Of a stretch of DNA of 64,000 bases, positions 33,608 to 45,632 are shown piece by piece (the first letter of the stretch is position 1; the number at the start of each line of letters is the position of its first letter). This stretch comes from Exophiala sp. HKRS030. Its lineage: Eukaryota > Ascomycota > Eurotiomycetes > Chaetothyriales > Herpotrichiellaceae. The notes under the pieces were generated by a model. The model had not been told where the DNA came from and did no database searches. It saw only the letters and a list, made by a program, of their open reading frames with translations. Where the stretch lies: positions 1,116,001-1,180,000 of the forward strand of contig JAHWDD010000010.1 of the NCBI GenBank assembly GCA_023897205.1. The letters run 5' to 3'. The position numbers and the translations under genes were made by a program.

Positions 33608-34203
33608 ATTTGCTGACTTCAGGGACAAGGTGGTGTGTATAACTGTTGGAGCCGGCCGTACACAAAGCTTGATATTACTCTGCAAAGAGCTCGAGATAGG
33701 CCGACGTGGAGGTCTTAGGAAGACTGCGGGTGAGTAATGAGGTGAGATAATTTGGTTAAAGTGGTATTTGATTGAAGAAGAGAGGTGTCTTGCCCGAGAG
33801 GCGTCTTGTATCCGAACAAGGGAAGCTTCAAAGCATCGAAAAGTTTCCGGACTTCAGGTGGGTGGGTACTCCGCCGGACTATCTACGGTGGACCAGGACG
33901 TCAGTTCGTAGATCATACACTCCGTATATCCGCCTTCCTACCACTGTCTACTCTGAAATCCGACAAGATATGTTGTGGTTACAAAAAACATGTAGTCGTA
34001 AGTGCGTTATTCTTGGAGCTTATGGATGCTACATATCAGTGCTGCATAGCTACCTCGTGTGCCGGCTCTCAAAGGGAAGATAATCCCCTTCCGGGTGTCA
34101 TGTCTTTCCTATCAATCGAGGCCCTTCTTCCTCCATTGACCCCACCGTCACCATGGTAGGCATCGCCCTTTTCTCGAATCCAGCCCACAATCCGAAGTCC
34201 ATC
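33608..34203. other. Intergenic
   Basis: Upstream region of mic12 and 3' flank of the BIM1-like gene. No gene seen. Confidence 0.6.
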
Positions 34204-35177
34204 TTAAGCCCTATTGCCTGGCATGTTTGAGAGCGCAATATCCTGGGTCGAGGCTCGTGACGTTGGAGGCGAACCTGCTAGTTGTTCGTCCCATTTCACC
34301 GCTCTCACGGACGCTTCGTGTTCACGCAGACGCTTGTTCCGTGCAGAACGACGCCAGAAGAAGAACAAGAGGATGCCAGCAATGGAGCCTACCCCTGCAA
34401 CAACGCCAACCACAATGCCTGCAATGGCGCCTCCCGAGAGACCTGGCGAGGATGATCTCGAGCTCTGCGAAGGGGCCGGTGCCGTGGCGCTCGCTCCCGC
34501 GGCTGTGCCTGAGGCGCTGGAGCTCGGCTCGGTGATGTTGAAGTCCTCGATTGTGGCGTTGAAGCACGGCACCTGGTAGGTGAATTGGCTGGTTGGGATG
34601 TAAGTTATGTCTGAACAGGCGTAAAATGTCTCATTCTTATCAGTGTCGAAGTCGGAAACGTATTTGATCTGCAGCGTGGCATTTGACCCGGTCTCGACGT
34701 CGGCGGGTGGGTTCACAATGGGGAAGCACTGGTGTCCTTCATCCAATTCTGGTATCCTCATTGGAGCGATGATCGTTTGGAAATCGTCGTTGGAGGTGGG
34801 ATCTACATTCACCCGTCAGCCTCAGTGCTCAGACATGTTTGGTTCTTTATGTCTTACTGTTGCTGTAGGATATGGCGACTTGGACCGACCAGGATTCATC
34901 CTGTGCTACAAGAGCAACCTGGCCATTGACTGCAAGAATTTTAGCACAGGAACTTAACAGCCCACACAAACATACGTAGTGGAAACTGGGTCCTGTTGGT
35001 CACCCCCGCCACTGAACCACAGGGTGCAGTATTGTCTTGAGCAGCTCCCCATACGCGGTCAGGTGGCCACATAAATGCAACCGGTCCCATCGTTTTGGAA
35101 TAGTCTTCGCCATGTTGCGCCTGGGCGAGGGCAATGATGCAAGCGCCCAAAGAGAGAAGGTTCAATCCGCCCTTCAT
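34204..35177 (-). CDS. BIM1-like (X325) copper-binding surface protein with membrane anchor
   Basis: Member of the copper acquisition factor BIM1-like (LPMO-related X325) family, which binds copper through an N-terminal His and handles copper at the cell surface rather than cleaving polysaccharide. Three exons: 35177-34976, 34929-34858 and 34802-34204; 290 residues. A signal peptide (~1-20) is followed by Gln21-His22, then MGPVAFMWPPDRVWGAAQDN and TAPCGSVAGVTNRTQFPL, hallmark sequence of the family. Conserved cysteines follow (GHQCFPIVNPP, FYACSDIT, QVPCFNAT). After a Ser/Ala-rich linker, a transmembrane helix (~218-240) and RRSARNKR stop-transfer lead to a ~45-residue cytoplasmic tail. Known members are often GPI-anchored; this one has a membrane span instead. 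If the signal peptide is cut after Ala20, Gln precedes the copper-binding His, so the exact cut matters. Confidence 0.88.
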
Positions 35178-36153
35178 GCTGAAAGCCCGTTGTCGAAGTA
35201 CAGCGAGGGATACAATGATGTTGGGGAAGGGAATCAGCAGCAATCCTTTCTGTTATTAACAATGCAGATTTGCCTTTTGAGGAGGCGGGGGTGTGGTTTG
35301 GATGCCGTCTTATACTTGCAAGCAGGGTGGGAAGTATATCACGAGCTACATCCACATGAAGAACACACTAGGTTGCAGTTCGTGGCATTCTTGTCCAGGC
35401 AAAGCCATGCCCGCTACTTCCGATGTCGCCACGGCAGCTTTGAACTTTCGCTAACTCTGTCAAACGCATCCTCCCAGTGGTGTGAGTCACAGCATTCCCT
35501 TCGTTAGGAAGTTCTTGACGCAGAGGGGTTGGTCCACAGAAGCAGTCGGCGCACCACCACCACGTCGTAGGGGAGGGAGGCCGTTCTCGGAATCTAATCT
35601 GATTAGATCCCCTCTCCTTGGCGTGGCTACTAATTCTTTTGAGCTGACAGAATTGTTTTGGGCCGATAATGTGCGAGATTTGGAAAGAAATGGTAACGTC
35701 AGACGAAAGAATTACATGATCAGATAAGATAATTCGCGCACTCCCAAGACAAACCGGTCGATGCCAGGCGTTGACTATTGACCCTGGCAAGCTCCACCTC
35801 AAGGGCAAAATACTTGGGGGAGCGGCAGAGAATCCTCAAGGTCCCTGCTCGCGTGGTGACCACGAGCAGATGCCGACTTTCGAGAATCCTCGATGTCCAG
35901 AGCACGAGTGGGACGCCAGTTGAACCCAATGCGAGCATCGGACAGAAAACATGTTCGGCAACAGTGTGGTTCATGCGCCACGTTGCAAGGGTGTGACGGG
36001 CCTTTGATTTGGCCTTGACTGAGTATATGAACCGGCGGGCGTTCCTCGCGGGTTCTTGTCTTTTTCTACAACCGTTGCCATCGACTATTTGGGTTCTCCT
36101 GCGTCTCAAGCTTACCTTTTCTCACCCACACACTGCCCCGACACTCGCTCAAG
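35178..36153. other. Intergenic, divergent promoter of two surface-protein genes
   Basis: About 1 kb between the divergent BIM1-like and GPI-protein genes. No gene recognised; shared regulation of the two is possible but unproven. Confidence 0.6.
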
Positions 36154-36879
36154 ATGCGTGCTTCCATGCTGGTTTTCGCGTTCGCCGCAATCATCTACCC
36201 TGCCCTTGCCTTTATTTACCCAGAAGCTGTGCCTCTGCACCGTCGACAAGCCCCGGGAACTCCAGAGTATGACTGTCACGCCGATTGTGGTAGGTGTTCA
36301 GGTTCCAATGTTGTCGGCAAGACAATCTCAAAAGCCAGGCTGATTCGTTGGTTACAGGAGCCGTGATCGTTGATGGCCGAACCCAAGGCTATTGCAATTC
36401 AACCAACTTCACGACTTCACTGAACGATTGCCTTGACTGTGCACTCCAATTCAACATCTGGCAGTACTATGGCAACAGCGTCGCGCAGGCGGCTCAGGGC
36501 TGCGGACTCGACGCGACACCGGTCCCCGCCAACGCGACCTCCGCGGCGAACGGCACCTCTTCTTCAACCACCACAGCTTCCGCCACGGATTCTGCGAGTC
36601 CATCTGAGACGGCCCAGGGAACAGCTGCCAGCTCGTCCGCTGGTTCGGGTGCAACGGCAGGGTCCTCAACCGCCGCATCTGGTAGCTCCGGAGTATGTCA
36701 CATCACACACCGAGATCAGAGTTTCTGCTAACCCCGAGCGTTCGCCTCGTCAGAGTGCCACAGCTGCTTCGTCTGGTGCTGCAGCGTCAGCGACTTCTGG
36801 CAACGCAGGAAGTCGTGCAGTTCTGACCGGTGGGCTGGCCATGATTCCCCTCGCTGCAGCGATCGCGGACTTTGTATAA
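36154..36879 (+). CDS. Small GPI-anchored Cys-rich secreted protein
   Basis: Three exons, 36154-36289, 36358-36692 and 36754-36879; 198 residues. Signal peptide ~1-19, a Kex2-like site at HRRQ (~28-31), then a compact Cys-rich domain with CHADCG, GYCNSTNF, DCLDCALQF and GCGL (about six to seven cysteines). A Ser/Thr/Ala-rich stalk follows, likely heavily O-glycosylated. The end is a classic GPI signal: small residues (SGNAGSR) before a hydrophobic tail that runs to the last residue (GGLAMIPLAAAIADFV). Second intron has a CTAAC branch. This domain type is common in ascomycete cell-wall proteins but has no known activity that I recognise. Confidence 0.85.
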
Positions 36880-37635
36880 ATGTCACGGGAAAGGACCTGA
36901 ATTTGTGCCTCTGGTGGTAGATTGGACAGTGATGAGGGTTGGGAAAAAAATTAGTCGCACCGGAATGGTGGAGGCGGTCATCATGTAACATAGGACACAA
37001 GGCAGGGCTGTTTGATATCGGAAGTGGTTGTCGGCCAATGAAGCATCAAGGTGATATCCATGTCCAGGACGACGGCATCTGCTACTGTGTGTACTCCGTA
37101 GCTCCTTGCGAGTTTCCTCACCTAGAACCCCTGGCCCGCCTGGTTTGTGAGAGGCAATCTTTCCCACGCTATCGTAGTCCTTGGTCGATCGCGACATGTG
37201 CTGAGATGGGTGGGTAGGAATGACGGGAACGAGAGTACGGGTCAGGGAGGGTCATGGTCTTGCCTTTGGCGATTAAGGCGGTGGCACCGAATACAGCCCG
37301 AACAGCAACATAACCCCATCCGGGAACTATACGTACTGTACAGAGAAAAGGTAGATGGTACCAGAACTAGGGTGGTGGATCATATAATAAATCACATGTA
37401 CAAGCATATGACCTTCAACGGGACCACACGTCGAGTGTTACGATGAGACGGACGCGTTGGCCGCCCTTTTATCGATTCCAAAACATGATCCCCTTACTAT
37501 GGGAAGACTCATCCAGGTGTGTACGACAAGTTCCCCTGTCCTCGCGGCGCTCTACGACTCTTTCCTGGAATCATTGCTCCCTAGCTCCTCCGTTGATCTT
37601 TGGACGCTCAGCCCCGGACATTGTCAGGGAAGGCA
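36880..37635. other. Intergenic between convergent genes
   Basis: 3' flanks of the GPI-protein and MFS genes; TACTCCGTA at 37092. No gene seen. This is the left boundary of the four-gene block. Confidence 0.6.
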
Positions 37636-39708
37636 CTAGGCGGTTTGTTCAACGTGTCGAACTGTCACTTGATGCTTCGCGTGCAGCTCTTCCGCAGGGG
37701 CATCGACCCGATAGTTCATCGTGGCACGCAGACCTCCCAGGAACCAAGAGGCCAAGAAGCCACACACCCCGAATGGCGCCGCGATGATGAAGACGGTCCT
37801 GAAGGAATCGGCTTGAGCTTGCAAGAGAGCCGCCGTGGCGGCCTGGATGACGACCGGCGTGATCCCGGGCACGTCCTGCAACGCCGTCGCATCATTCTGT
37901 AGGAACGCCGCGGTGAAGGCCGGCAGCGACTCCGGCAGGAGGCCGGCGGTGACGGCAGCCCTTGCGACGTAGGCGGGAATCTTGGAGCCGAGGCGGCTTC
38001 GCACGGCCGCCGAGTAGACGGCGGTGAAGGCTGATGCGGACAGTCCGCGCGCCGAGGCGACGAGCGCCGTGGAAGTGGCGAGCAGGTGATGCGGAGTGCA
38101 GAGCTGGGTGGCCGCCAGGGTCAGAATCAAAGTCCCACCGGATCCCAGGCCTGTCAAGGCGGCCATGGCGATCGAGGTGGTGGAGTCCTTTGGCTGGATG
38201 GTTGCAAATCCGACCGTTCCACCCGTCAACAGTACAAAGCTCAACCCCATGGGCCCGCGAATGGTCCTGAGCTTGGTGCTGGCATAGCCCGTCGAGAGGC
38301 ATCCGAAAATGATACCGACCCAGTATGCCTCCTGGCGAGCCGCCAACAGCATGGGGGTCTGCTCGAAAAGTGCGAGTGTGCTGGTGGGGAAGAAGGGAGT
38401 TCAGTAAGTGCTACCTCGTGTGGCCGTGACCAAGCAGGAGAACGGGTTGCCACTTACAGTGCCGGGAAGAATATCAGGTAAGAGAAACCGACGAGAGCTT
38501 CGACGACTATGAGGAAGATGCAGACGATCATGGTCCGACCGTTTCGACCACGGAAAAGTTCGTGGTTGACGAAACCTGTCTGAGTGCCATATCGCTCGTA
38601 CAGCCCGAAGGCGACGAGAGTCACTCCCCCGACAATCATCGTGACCAGGACTCTAGAGTTGGACCATGGATATAGACCGCCTCCGAGATTCAAACCGGCA
38701 ATCACCAGCGACATGCCCAGGGCGAGAATGGAGCAACCTACCAGGTCGACTCGGCCCACCTTTTGCAGGAAGGAAAGATGGCCGAAGCGACCCTTTCGCT
38801 TCAGAGGGCGGTATCCGAACAACAATCCTGCGGCACTCAGTGCCCAGAGGCCTGTCTGGACCCACTGCTTTCGAGTTAACCGGAGAAAGATCCAGACACA
38901 GGTACAGAGTAATTCACGCACATAAAAGTTCCGCCAGCCTTTGGCTCGATCGTTGATAGAAAACAAGCCCATGACCACGGGAGCCATCATTCCACCTAAG
39001 CAAGCCCCGACATTCATGGCAGCCTGTGTCACTAACGAAATAGACATTCAGTATGCAACGTTCCCAACTTGGCCTTGAGGCAGCCACTTACTTGGTCTCC
39101 ATCTCCGGGGAAGAATCTCACTCGGGACCACGTACGCCAGAGGCACCGCGGCCATGCCGACTCCGATCAGGCTTTGGGCTGCGATCACCTGGTATATGGT
39201 GGCCGACCGGGGGGCTATGGCCGATCCTACGAAAGCGACCGCGCAGGAAGCTATGAGGATTGATTTCCGAGCCTGGAAAGTGTCGGACGCAGAGGATACC
39301 ACGGGCGCGAGGACAGTCTGCACGAGACTGAGGGCAACGGGAATCCATGTTTGCACCGCGGCAGCATCGAAGTCTGCCCCGATGTAGCCAAGCTGTGCCA
39401 GAGAGCCATCCACGTCAGCAAATTCCACCCTCAACGTTGAGGCTCGGACGACACTCGTCTCATCTTACAAATGAAGGAGGGCCTTGAAGCGCAAATACTT
39501 GGACCAAGTTCAGGAAGAACAAGGCACCCACAGCCGTCCAGGTTCGCAGATGGAGGGCAGGCTCTTCTTCTGGATTGTCGTAGACCACATTCGGCTCTGC
39601 CGCATCCACCTGTTCTTCCGCCGAGCCGTCTGTCTTTTCCATGTGTTGAGTCGAAAATTCGATCTGCGGAGATTCCGCCTTGCGAGACAGCACTTGCTGC
39701 GCCTGCAT
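37636..39708 (-). CDS. MFS exporter, TRI12 (trichothecene efflux pump) type
   Basis: Drug:H+ antiporter-like membrane transporter of 600 residues and about 14 membrane spans. Five exons: 39708-39469, 39392-39092, 39031-38922, 38864-38458 and 38380-37636. The family signatures are QTWIPVALSLVQTVLAPVVS (spans 2), IYQVIAAQSLIGVGMAAV, LPRRWRPMTQAAMNVGACLG (after joining exons 2 and 3) and NFYWVQTGLWAL (exons 3 and 4). These match TRI12 and the related siderophore-type pumps. The intron between exons 3 and 4 is 57 bases with no in-frame stop, so retention would only insert 19 residues. The C-terminal tail is cytoplasmic. By context it probably exports the substrate or product of the neighbouring P450 and hydrolase (inference). 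Confidence 0.88.
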
Positions 39709-40689
39709 AGCGCCTGAACAAGTGTTATTACCAACACAGGCCTTCGTTGCGAGATCCTCAGCAGACCAGTACCTGGTCGTAATAAATCGAAGATGTAGAC
39801 TTGGTGTGGATTCTGTTCAAGATGGTAGGTACCGTTCTGGACGGGCGCACCCGAGCTTCTTATACAGTCTGCACGATACTGAACATCTTCGTGCAGGTAT
39901 TCCTGACCAGGCGGGGTCTAGACTCCATATTTGGTGATCACCCCGTGGGACAAACTAGTACTTCCAGGGTCGGAAAGGTTGTGGGCTCGTCCTGTTGGGA
40001 AAGAAACGATGTCGAAGGTTTGGGAGATTCCTCCTTTTCCATCGCCTCCTTAGAAGGCGCGGGACTCGATAAAAGTGGGAACTGGGCGGGCTGCGGGACG
40101 GCCTCGCACAGAGTCTGCCAGGCTTCATTTGCTCTCGTTGATAGTCCGGGGGTCCATTATAGGGTGGCACGTTGTTCGTTTTGGACTCCAAGCCTCGGGG
40201 GCTAAGTTCAAAGATCTTCGTAAAGGGACACCGATATGCTATGCTCTTGAGGGGATTGATGGCTGGACTTTGGACTTGTGTGTTCGTATGAGCCGTGTAT
40301 AACAAAATATTTGCACGATTGCAATCCCGTAGATGATACACGCTGAAAACCAGTTCGTAGTCAGCACTGCTAGCCCGCTTTGCACTTCCCACCACTTTTA
40401 TGCATAGCAAGGGGACCTCCAGAATACCAGGACCACACGGGCACCGCTAGATTTCACCCGGTGGTCGATCAAGGGAAGATTCAGAGGACAGGGACGTCCT
40501 TAGATTTGTTGCTACCGTCAATGTTCTTGCCACGCGTGTCATCATCCGTGCAGTCTCTGTTGCTGACAAGGAAATCTAAATGTGAATGAATTGATTGGGG
40601 ATACGCCCCTGATCTGTAAGGAGAGCACAAATCTACATATCTGTGGCCGCGCCGAGCTTCGACACCGGTTTGGGCACTTTCCGTAAGAG
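39709..40689. other. Intergenic within the four-gene block
   Basis: About 1 kb holding the MFS upstream region and P450 3' flank. Open frames on both strands show no features. No gene seen. Confidence 0.55.
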
Positions 40690-42393
40690 TTACCGCATTC
40701 GCAGGGTAATGTTGCAGCTTCGTCCTTTCGGAAATCCACCGAAGAAGTTGATCATGTCCATGTCATCCAGGTGTGATAGGGCCAGTCGCGCACCACGACA
40801 TTCCCGGAAGAACAATGCAGTAGCCACACGGAGTTCAATGTAGGCAAGATGTATACCGAGGCACACTCGTGAGCCGGCACCAAAGGCTGCAAATGGAGTG
40901 GCTTGCTCTTGCTCCGCGTACCTCTGCTGAAGGAACCTGTCGGGCTTGAACCTGCGTGTGTAGTCAGAATTTGTTCTGCTGTATAGTGGAGCTACTGCGA
41001 CTTCCGTCACGGTTTGGGGGGTGCAAGGGAGTGCCGTACAATTCAGGGCTCTCGAAAATCTCCGGCTTCCTATGCAAACTGTATGATTGTGTGCACACCT
41101 CTGTTCCCGGAGGTAGAAAATATTGTCCGATTTGCAGGCCTGCATTGGGGACAACGCGACGTAGACTGCCTGGAATTGGGCCGTACATTCTCAGCGTTTC
41201 TTGAATGACCGCATTCAAATACTGGAGTGACTCAAGATCGTTATCCGTGAAGTCGGTTGGAAGTGTAGAGACTTCATCTTCGAGCCTCTGTTGTATGCAC
41301 GGATTAGACAAGACTGCCCACACGAGATATGTCAGAGTCACACTCGTAGTCCCACCCCCAGCGCCGATTAATCCCGTGGCTTCAACGACGATGCTTTCAG
41401 CCGAGATGTAATTCTCGCTGGTCTCCTTCCCGCTGAGGTGACCTGTAAAGATATTCTTCTTGTCGATTGATCCCTCACCTGCTCGCTGTAGGACTTTCTT
41501 GCCCTGACGGATGATTTCTTTCTCGTCACCATTGACGTCGTAGATGAAGTTCGGTGCCAGGCGGAGTATATAGTATACGAAGGGAAGCTCGGCACGTAAT
41601 GTTGCGATGAACGAGAAGTCTTCGAACAGCTGTATGAATCCTGCTTTCTGTACAGGATTAATCGGTACGTCTCTAACTCCAACGTGGGGCGAAGCCTACC
41701 TTTCCCGTCTCGAGCATTCCGAAGGATTCACCAAAAGCAACCTGTCCGATTACATCCGTGGTAAAGAAGGACCACCATTCAAAGATGTCGCATACCCCAG
41801 TCTCGGCCTTTGACCTCATTTTCCGTAGTGCCAAGTGAGCCTTTTCACGCACAAGAGCTTCCCAGTTTTGCCTCAAATTCGACTTCGAAAACGGGCGGGA
41901 TAGGATTCTGCGCCGGACTGAGTGGCTCTGAATATTCGTCTCTGAGAAGACATCTTGGTCACGGTATGCTGTTCGAAACCTCGGGTACCATTGGCTCTTG
42001 GTAAATCCATTGCCGATCTTATGGATTGCGCGATAGCCATCAAGGTCTGTTACGTCGACCTCGTTCGGTGCGATACGGACCACTGGACCGTAGATTTTGT
42101 GTAGGTTGTCGATGTATTGCACCCTTCTGGCCTTGATAACGTGAACCTTGAGCGGCAGAGCTGTGAACTTGGCAAGCCAAGGGCCCGGGACGGAGGCCAA
42201 CGGGGTGAAATAGGCCGCGTAAACTGTCTGCAACACCATAAGCGATGGATCTGACAAACAATAAACGCCAGTTACCAACCTTGACCAACCAAAGTAACAA
42301 AAGGAGGAGCAGAGGCCATATCGTAATGGCTAGAGTGCCTGAGTCGCCAAACATGATGGTCCGATGTGCTAGATCACGAATAGTGGCCTGCAT
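40690..42393 (-). CDS. Cytochrome P450 monooxygenase
   Basis: Membrane-anchored heme monooxygenase, 503 residues, four exons: 42393-42280, 42227-41700, 41647-41040 and 40951-40690. Exon 1 holds the N-terminal anchor (IWPLLLLLLLWLVK) and exon 2 starts TVYAAYFTPLASVPGP, the proline hinge. The K-helix is QETLR (Glu364, Arg367), the PERF-type segment is FKPDRF, and heme binding is FGAGSRVCLG with Cys447. In the I-helix the sequence is AGGGTTS (~310-316): the acidic residue normally before the Thr pair is Gly, which may alter proton delivery. Intron 1 uses a GTTGGT donor; the nearby GTAACT would break the frame. Family resembles pisatin-demethylase-type and benzoate-type fungal P450s, but I do not assign a CYP family. 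Confidence 0.92.
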
Positions 42394-42976
42394 TTCGGTG
42401 ACTCTCTGGATGTCTTGCAAGCGACATTGGCTGTAAGGTTCGAAAGCGAAGGATATATATAGGAAAAGGTGGAGCTCTATCCGATTCAGTCGAAGCTCGC
42501 CAAGGTATTGAAGTTCCCATGACTGGCTAGTGTGCTGTGCGTCAGGGACTTGACGGTGGGAGTGGGAAATTCTGAGTGGGTGGGAAGTGTTCAATGAGTG
42601 GGAAGGCGGGAAGCACTATAAACCGAATTTCCTCTTAGCTACCACATCGAAGCAGCTCGACACTATTGCGGCCGAGCCATATCGGTGGGCAGGGAGTAGG
42701 GGAGGCTTACCGTAGCCGTTCTTCAAGTCTGTGTTTGTATAATTGCACAAGAGTACTGCGGTTGTAAACATTTCGACACTTCCCGTGCAGCTTGAAATCC
42801 ATTTCTCTTTTCCGTCGGACTATTTTGATCTCTGCTCAATGACCCGCGTCAAAAGGATATGTCGTTGTTGATCCTTCCAGTTCGGGTCCTCCATCTCTGG
42901 TCAACATTTGTCGATTTGGCTGAGATCCATGCGATCAAGCACTCAAATGGCCGGAATTACACAATGGCTACCTTCT
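42394..42976. other. Intergenic, P450 promoter region
   Basis: Contains a TATATATA about 60 bases before the P450 start and the 3' flank of the regulator gene. No gene seen. Confidence 0.6.
42454..42461 (-). promoter_or_regulatory. TATA box of the P450 gene
   Basis: TATATATA lies 61 bases before the P450 ATG on the minus strand. The ZHD101-like gene in the same block has an identical element at a similar distance. Confidence 0.5.
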
Positions 42977-45632
42977 TCAGGCACAATTGCCAGAGATGAA
43001 GACCTGTAAAAGTTCCCCAAGTCTCCGCGATATTCCACTGGTTTGAAGTCGGTATAGTGTGGATTCAAGAACACAGAGTATATCGGCCTTTATTTCAACT
43101 GGATTGCCTGCGAGAAATCTCTGAAGATCTGAAATTACTTTATCGATGACAAGATGTGGCGGCGACATATGAGTTCCGGACTCATGCAAAAATCGGATTT
43201 CCGGGAGCTCCTTCAGATACGATACGCACTCGTCATCAGACAAGTTTTTCGAATCGGCGGTATCTGGACTTCTAGGTAGATATAGCATGTAACAGTACCA
43301 ACATAGAGCAGCGGAGAAGAGGATTCGGGGAGTATGCATGGCAGTAGCAGAGTCTACCGTCGTTGATCGCAGCAGATTCTGCAGACACAAAGCATGAAGG
43401 AGGCATCTTTTGGATTCTGGAGACGAAATCCAAGATCTCACATAGTCCCTTACGTTGGGGGAAATATCACTTCCCTCTCGTCCAACGGCAATCTCCAGGA
43501 GGTTAAGATCTGTCGATAGGATCATGAAGATGTAATGCCATAGTGGTCTCAAGCAGAATGGAAGCTCGCTTTGCCTCAGGCTCCGACAATCACCATATTG
43601 GCAACAGTTCTTGCTTGAAGCGTACCAGTTCACGAGTTCAATTTCAAAGTCGAGGATACGCTGCGCCGAGAGGAGTTTAAGATGCCGGCACTCAACGATG
43701 GTAGCACTTACACCGGCAAGAGCTACCCATGAACGCAAGCCATGTTCATTCGATTTCTCAATCGTGATTGTCGAAGACTCACCGGCCGTGGCAGGAGAAG
43801 GTGTTGTTTGGACCTGTCGCCTTCTCTGATATTCTCTATATCTTGTTGCCCACACTGTCGCTGTTGGTGCATGAAATAACTCTGCAGGAGCCAGGGTAGG
43901 TAGCGGTTGTGCGCTGTGGCGAAATATAGGTTCATGGTGGAAGAGCGCAGCAAGCTCTGCATCGTGAACGTAAATGATGGCTGCTGCCCTGATTGCTTCG
44001 TCAGTGCTGTCAGAGAGCAATCATACGCCAAAACCTAAAGTTCACCTTTTCATCTCCTCCCCCCTGGCCCACTGTTTCCATACCTTTTCAAGGTCATCCC
44101 TGGTAAGGTGCTCTGGCAACTCCAGATCGGAAGCCTCTGTGAACAATCTAGCATGCCGGCCAAGCTGCTTTCTTGTCAGTGTATGCCATCGTTTGCATGA
44201 ATTTTCCATACCGAAATGATGGTCCCATGGTACCCATCTGCAATCACTCGGTGCGCACGGTCTTGTGATAGCAGTGCGAAGGTCGCGCCGATGACGGATC
44301 CTTTGATGTTGTCTCTCTCCAAGTGTGGTCGTTCCAACAGCATCCTCTCCCATGATCCTGCATTTCCAACTTTGAGGACACGCTCAAAAAGCATTGTTCC
44401 CAGACGCAAGGCCTTATCAGATGGCATCGTTGACGCGCCCGCAGAACACATTGTCAAGACAAGTAAGATGTTGCCAGCGCTGGGCTTGAATGTTGGGCCG
44501 TGGATAAGGGGTACCGCAACATTGAATCTTGTGAAAAACAAACGCATGCAGAGATTCTAGGCCTTCGTTAGAAGTTGCAAGGTAGATATTGCAAGACAAC
44601 ATTACCAGGATATCAATAGATGGTAGGGGTTCATTGCGCAACGGTGGACGAAGGCCTTCGGTCAATTGATTATGATATAGCTCATCGATATCTCTCCCCC
44701 TGGCAGCAGATGGCGGTTTTCCGGTATCGTCGGGGTCGTAATCAAGGTCGACGAGTGCACTTCGTGTCTGCACATGCCACATACGTCGGAGGTCCAAAAC
44801 CTTTGGAGCTAGGTTGCCGTCTTTAGTTGAGTTTGTAGCTGCAGGTCGCTGATATATTAGGTCAGATGAGATTCGGTTTGCGCCAAATAAGAGGTCGTCG
44901 CCTGACAGATTGATGAAATCTTCGTCTAGGAGCCAATTTGAAGCATCGAATTGTACAAGGGCGTCAGCGAAAGTAGCACCGTCCATCATACTCTCGTCGA
45001 GCCCGGCGTCGTTTTCCGAAGCGAGGATACTACGATTCCAGCTGGCTTCAATGGATTCTGCCACTGTTGACGTAAAACCCACGTCCTGATCGGAAAAATC
45101 GCTGGAGTCTTGGTTCCGCGAAGGAGTCCCAACGCTCAAGAGCGGTGCCTTCGCTTTCTCTCCATGCAGAGTCTCGTGCTGTAGAGTGGAGATTGTGGCA
45201 GTCGTGCCATGGCCAGGGCTGAAGCGCAGAGTGCCGTCCAGATGTTCTGATCCTGCTGGAGATCCGGAAGGTAGGTGGTTGCTATACTCCCGAGACGCTG
45301 AGTGTTCCGTGATGAAGGACGAGCTCTCTCTGTCAATGATGTTTAGGTCATTTATGAGGTCGGCAGAGGAGATTGCTTCGTTGTTTCGTCTCGCATTGTG
45401 AATCTTGATATGGCGTAGGAGAGTATCACTACGCTCGTTAGATGCAAGAGCCGTCAATGCAAGCGTGCACGCACCGGCGTGGGTAAAACTTTTTACACAC
45501 TCGGCACCCAAAAGGCTTCTCATTCGTATGGGACCTCAGATGACGCTCATAATGATCATTCTTCGTGAATTCTCTTGAGCAGTATGGGCATTTGCGCGTC
45601 TTCCCGCCCGTCGGGGCAACCGATGCATGCAT
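42977..45632 (-). CDS. Transcription factor with two C2H2 fingers and fungal_trans domain
   Basis: Putative regulator of the surrounding four-gene block, 824 residues from five exons: 45632-45475, 45428-44606, 44556-44212, 44164-44046 and 44006-42977. Finger 1 is C15/C18/H31/H35 (CPYCSREFTKNDHYERH); finger 2, completed across intron 1, is C43/C46/H59/H63 (CRVCKKFYPRRDTLLRH). The fungal_trans part starts near SIDILNLCMRLFFTRFNVAV and contains FHHEP and a helical C-terminal half. The intron before exon 4 ends AAAGCAG, so two acceptors three bases apart are possible. The last intron is only about 39 bases. An in-frame ATG at 45797 would add 55 residues. Combination of C2H2 and fungal_trans is common in pathway-specific fungal regulators. 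Confidence 0.87.

Noticed and set aside
39393..39468. Alternative acceptor at about 39432 in MFS intron 1
   Set aside because: Splicing there gives an immediate stop; the CAG at 39393 with its CTGAC branch keeps the frame and family fit.
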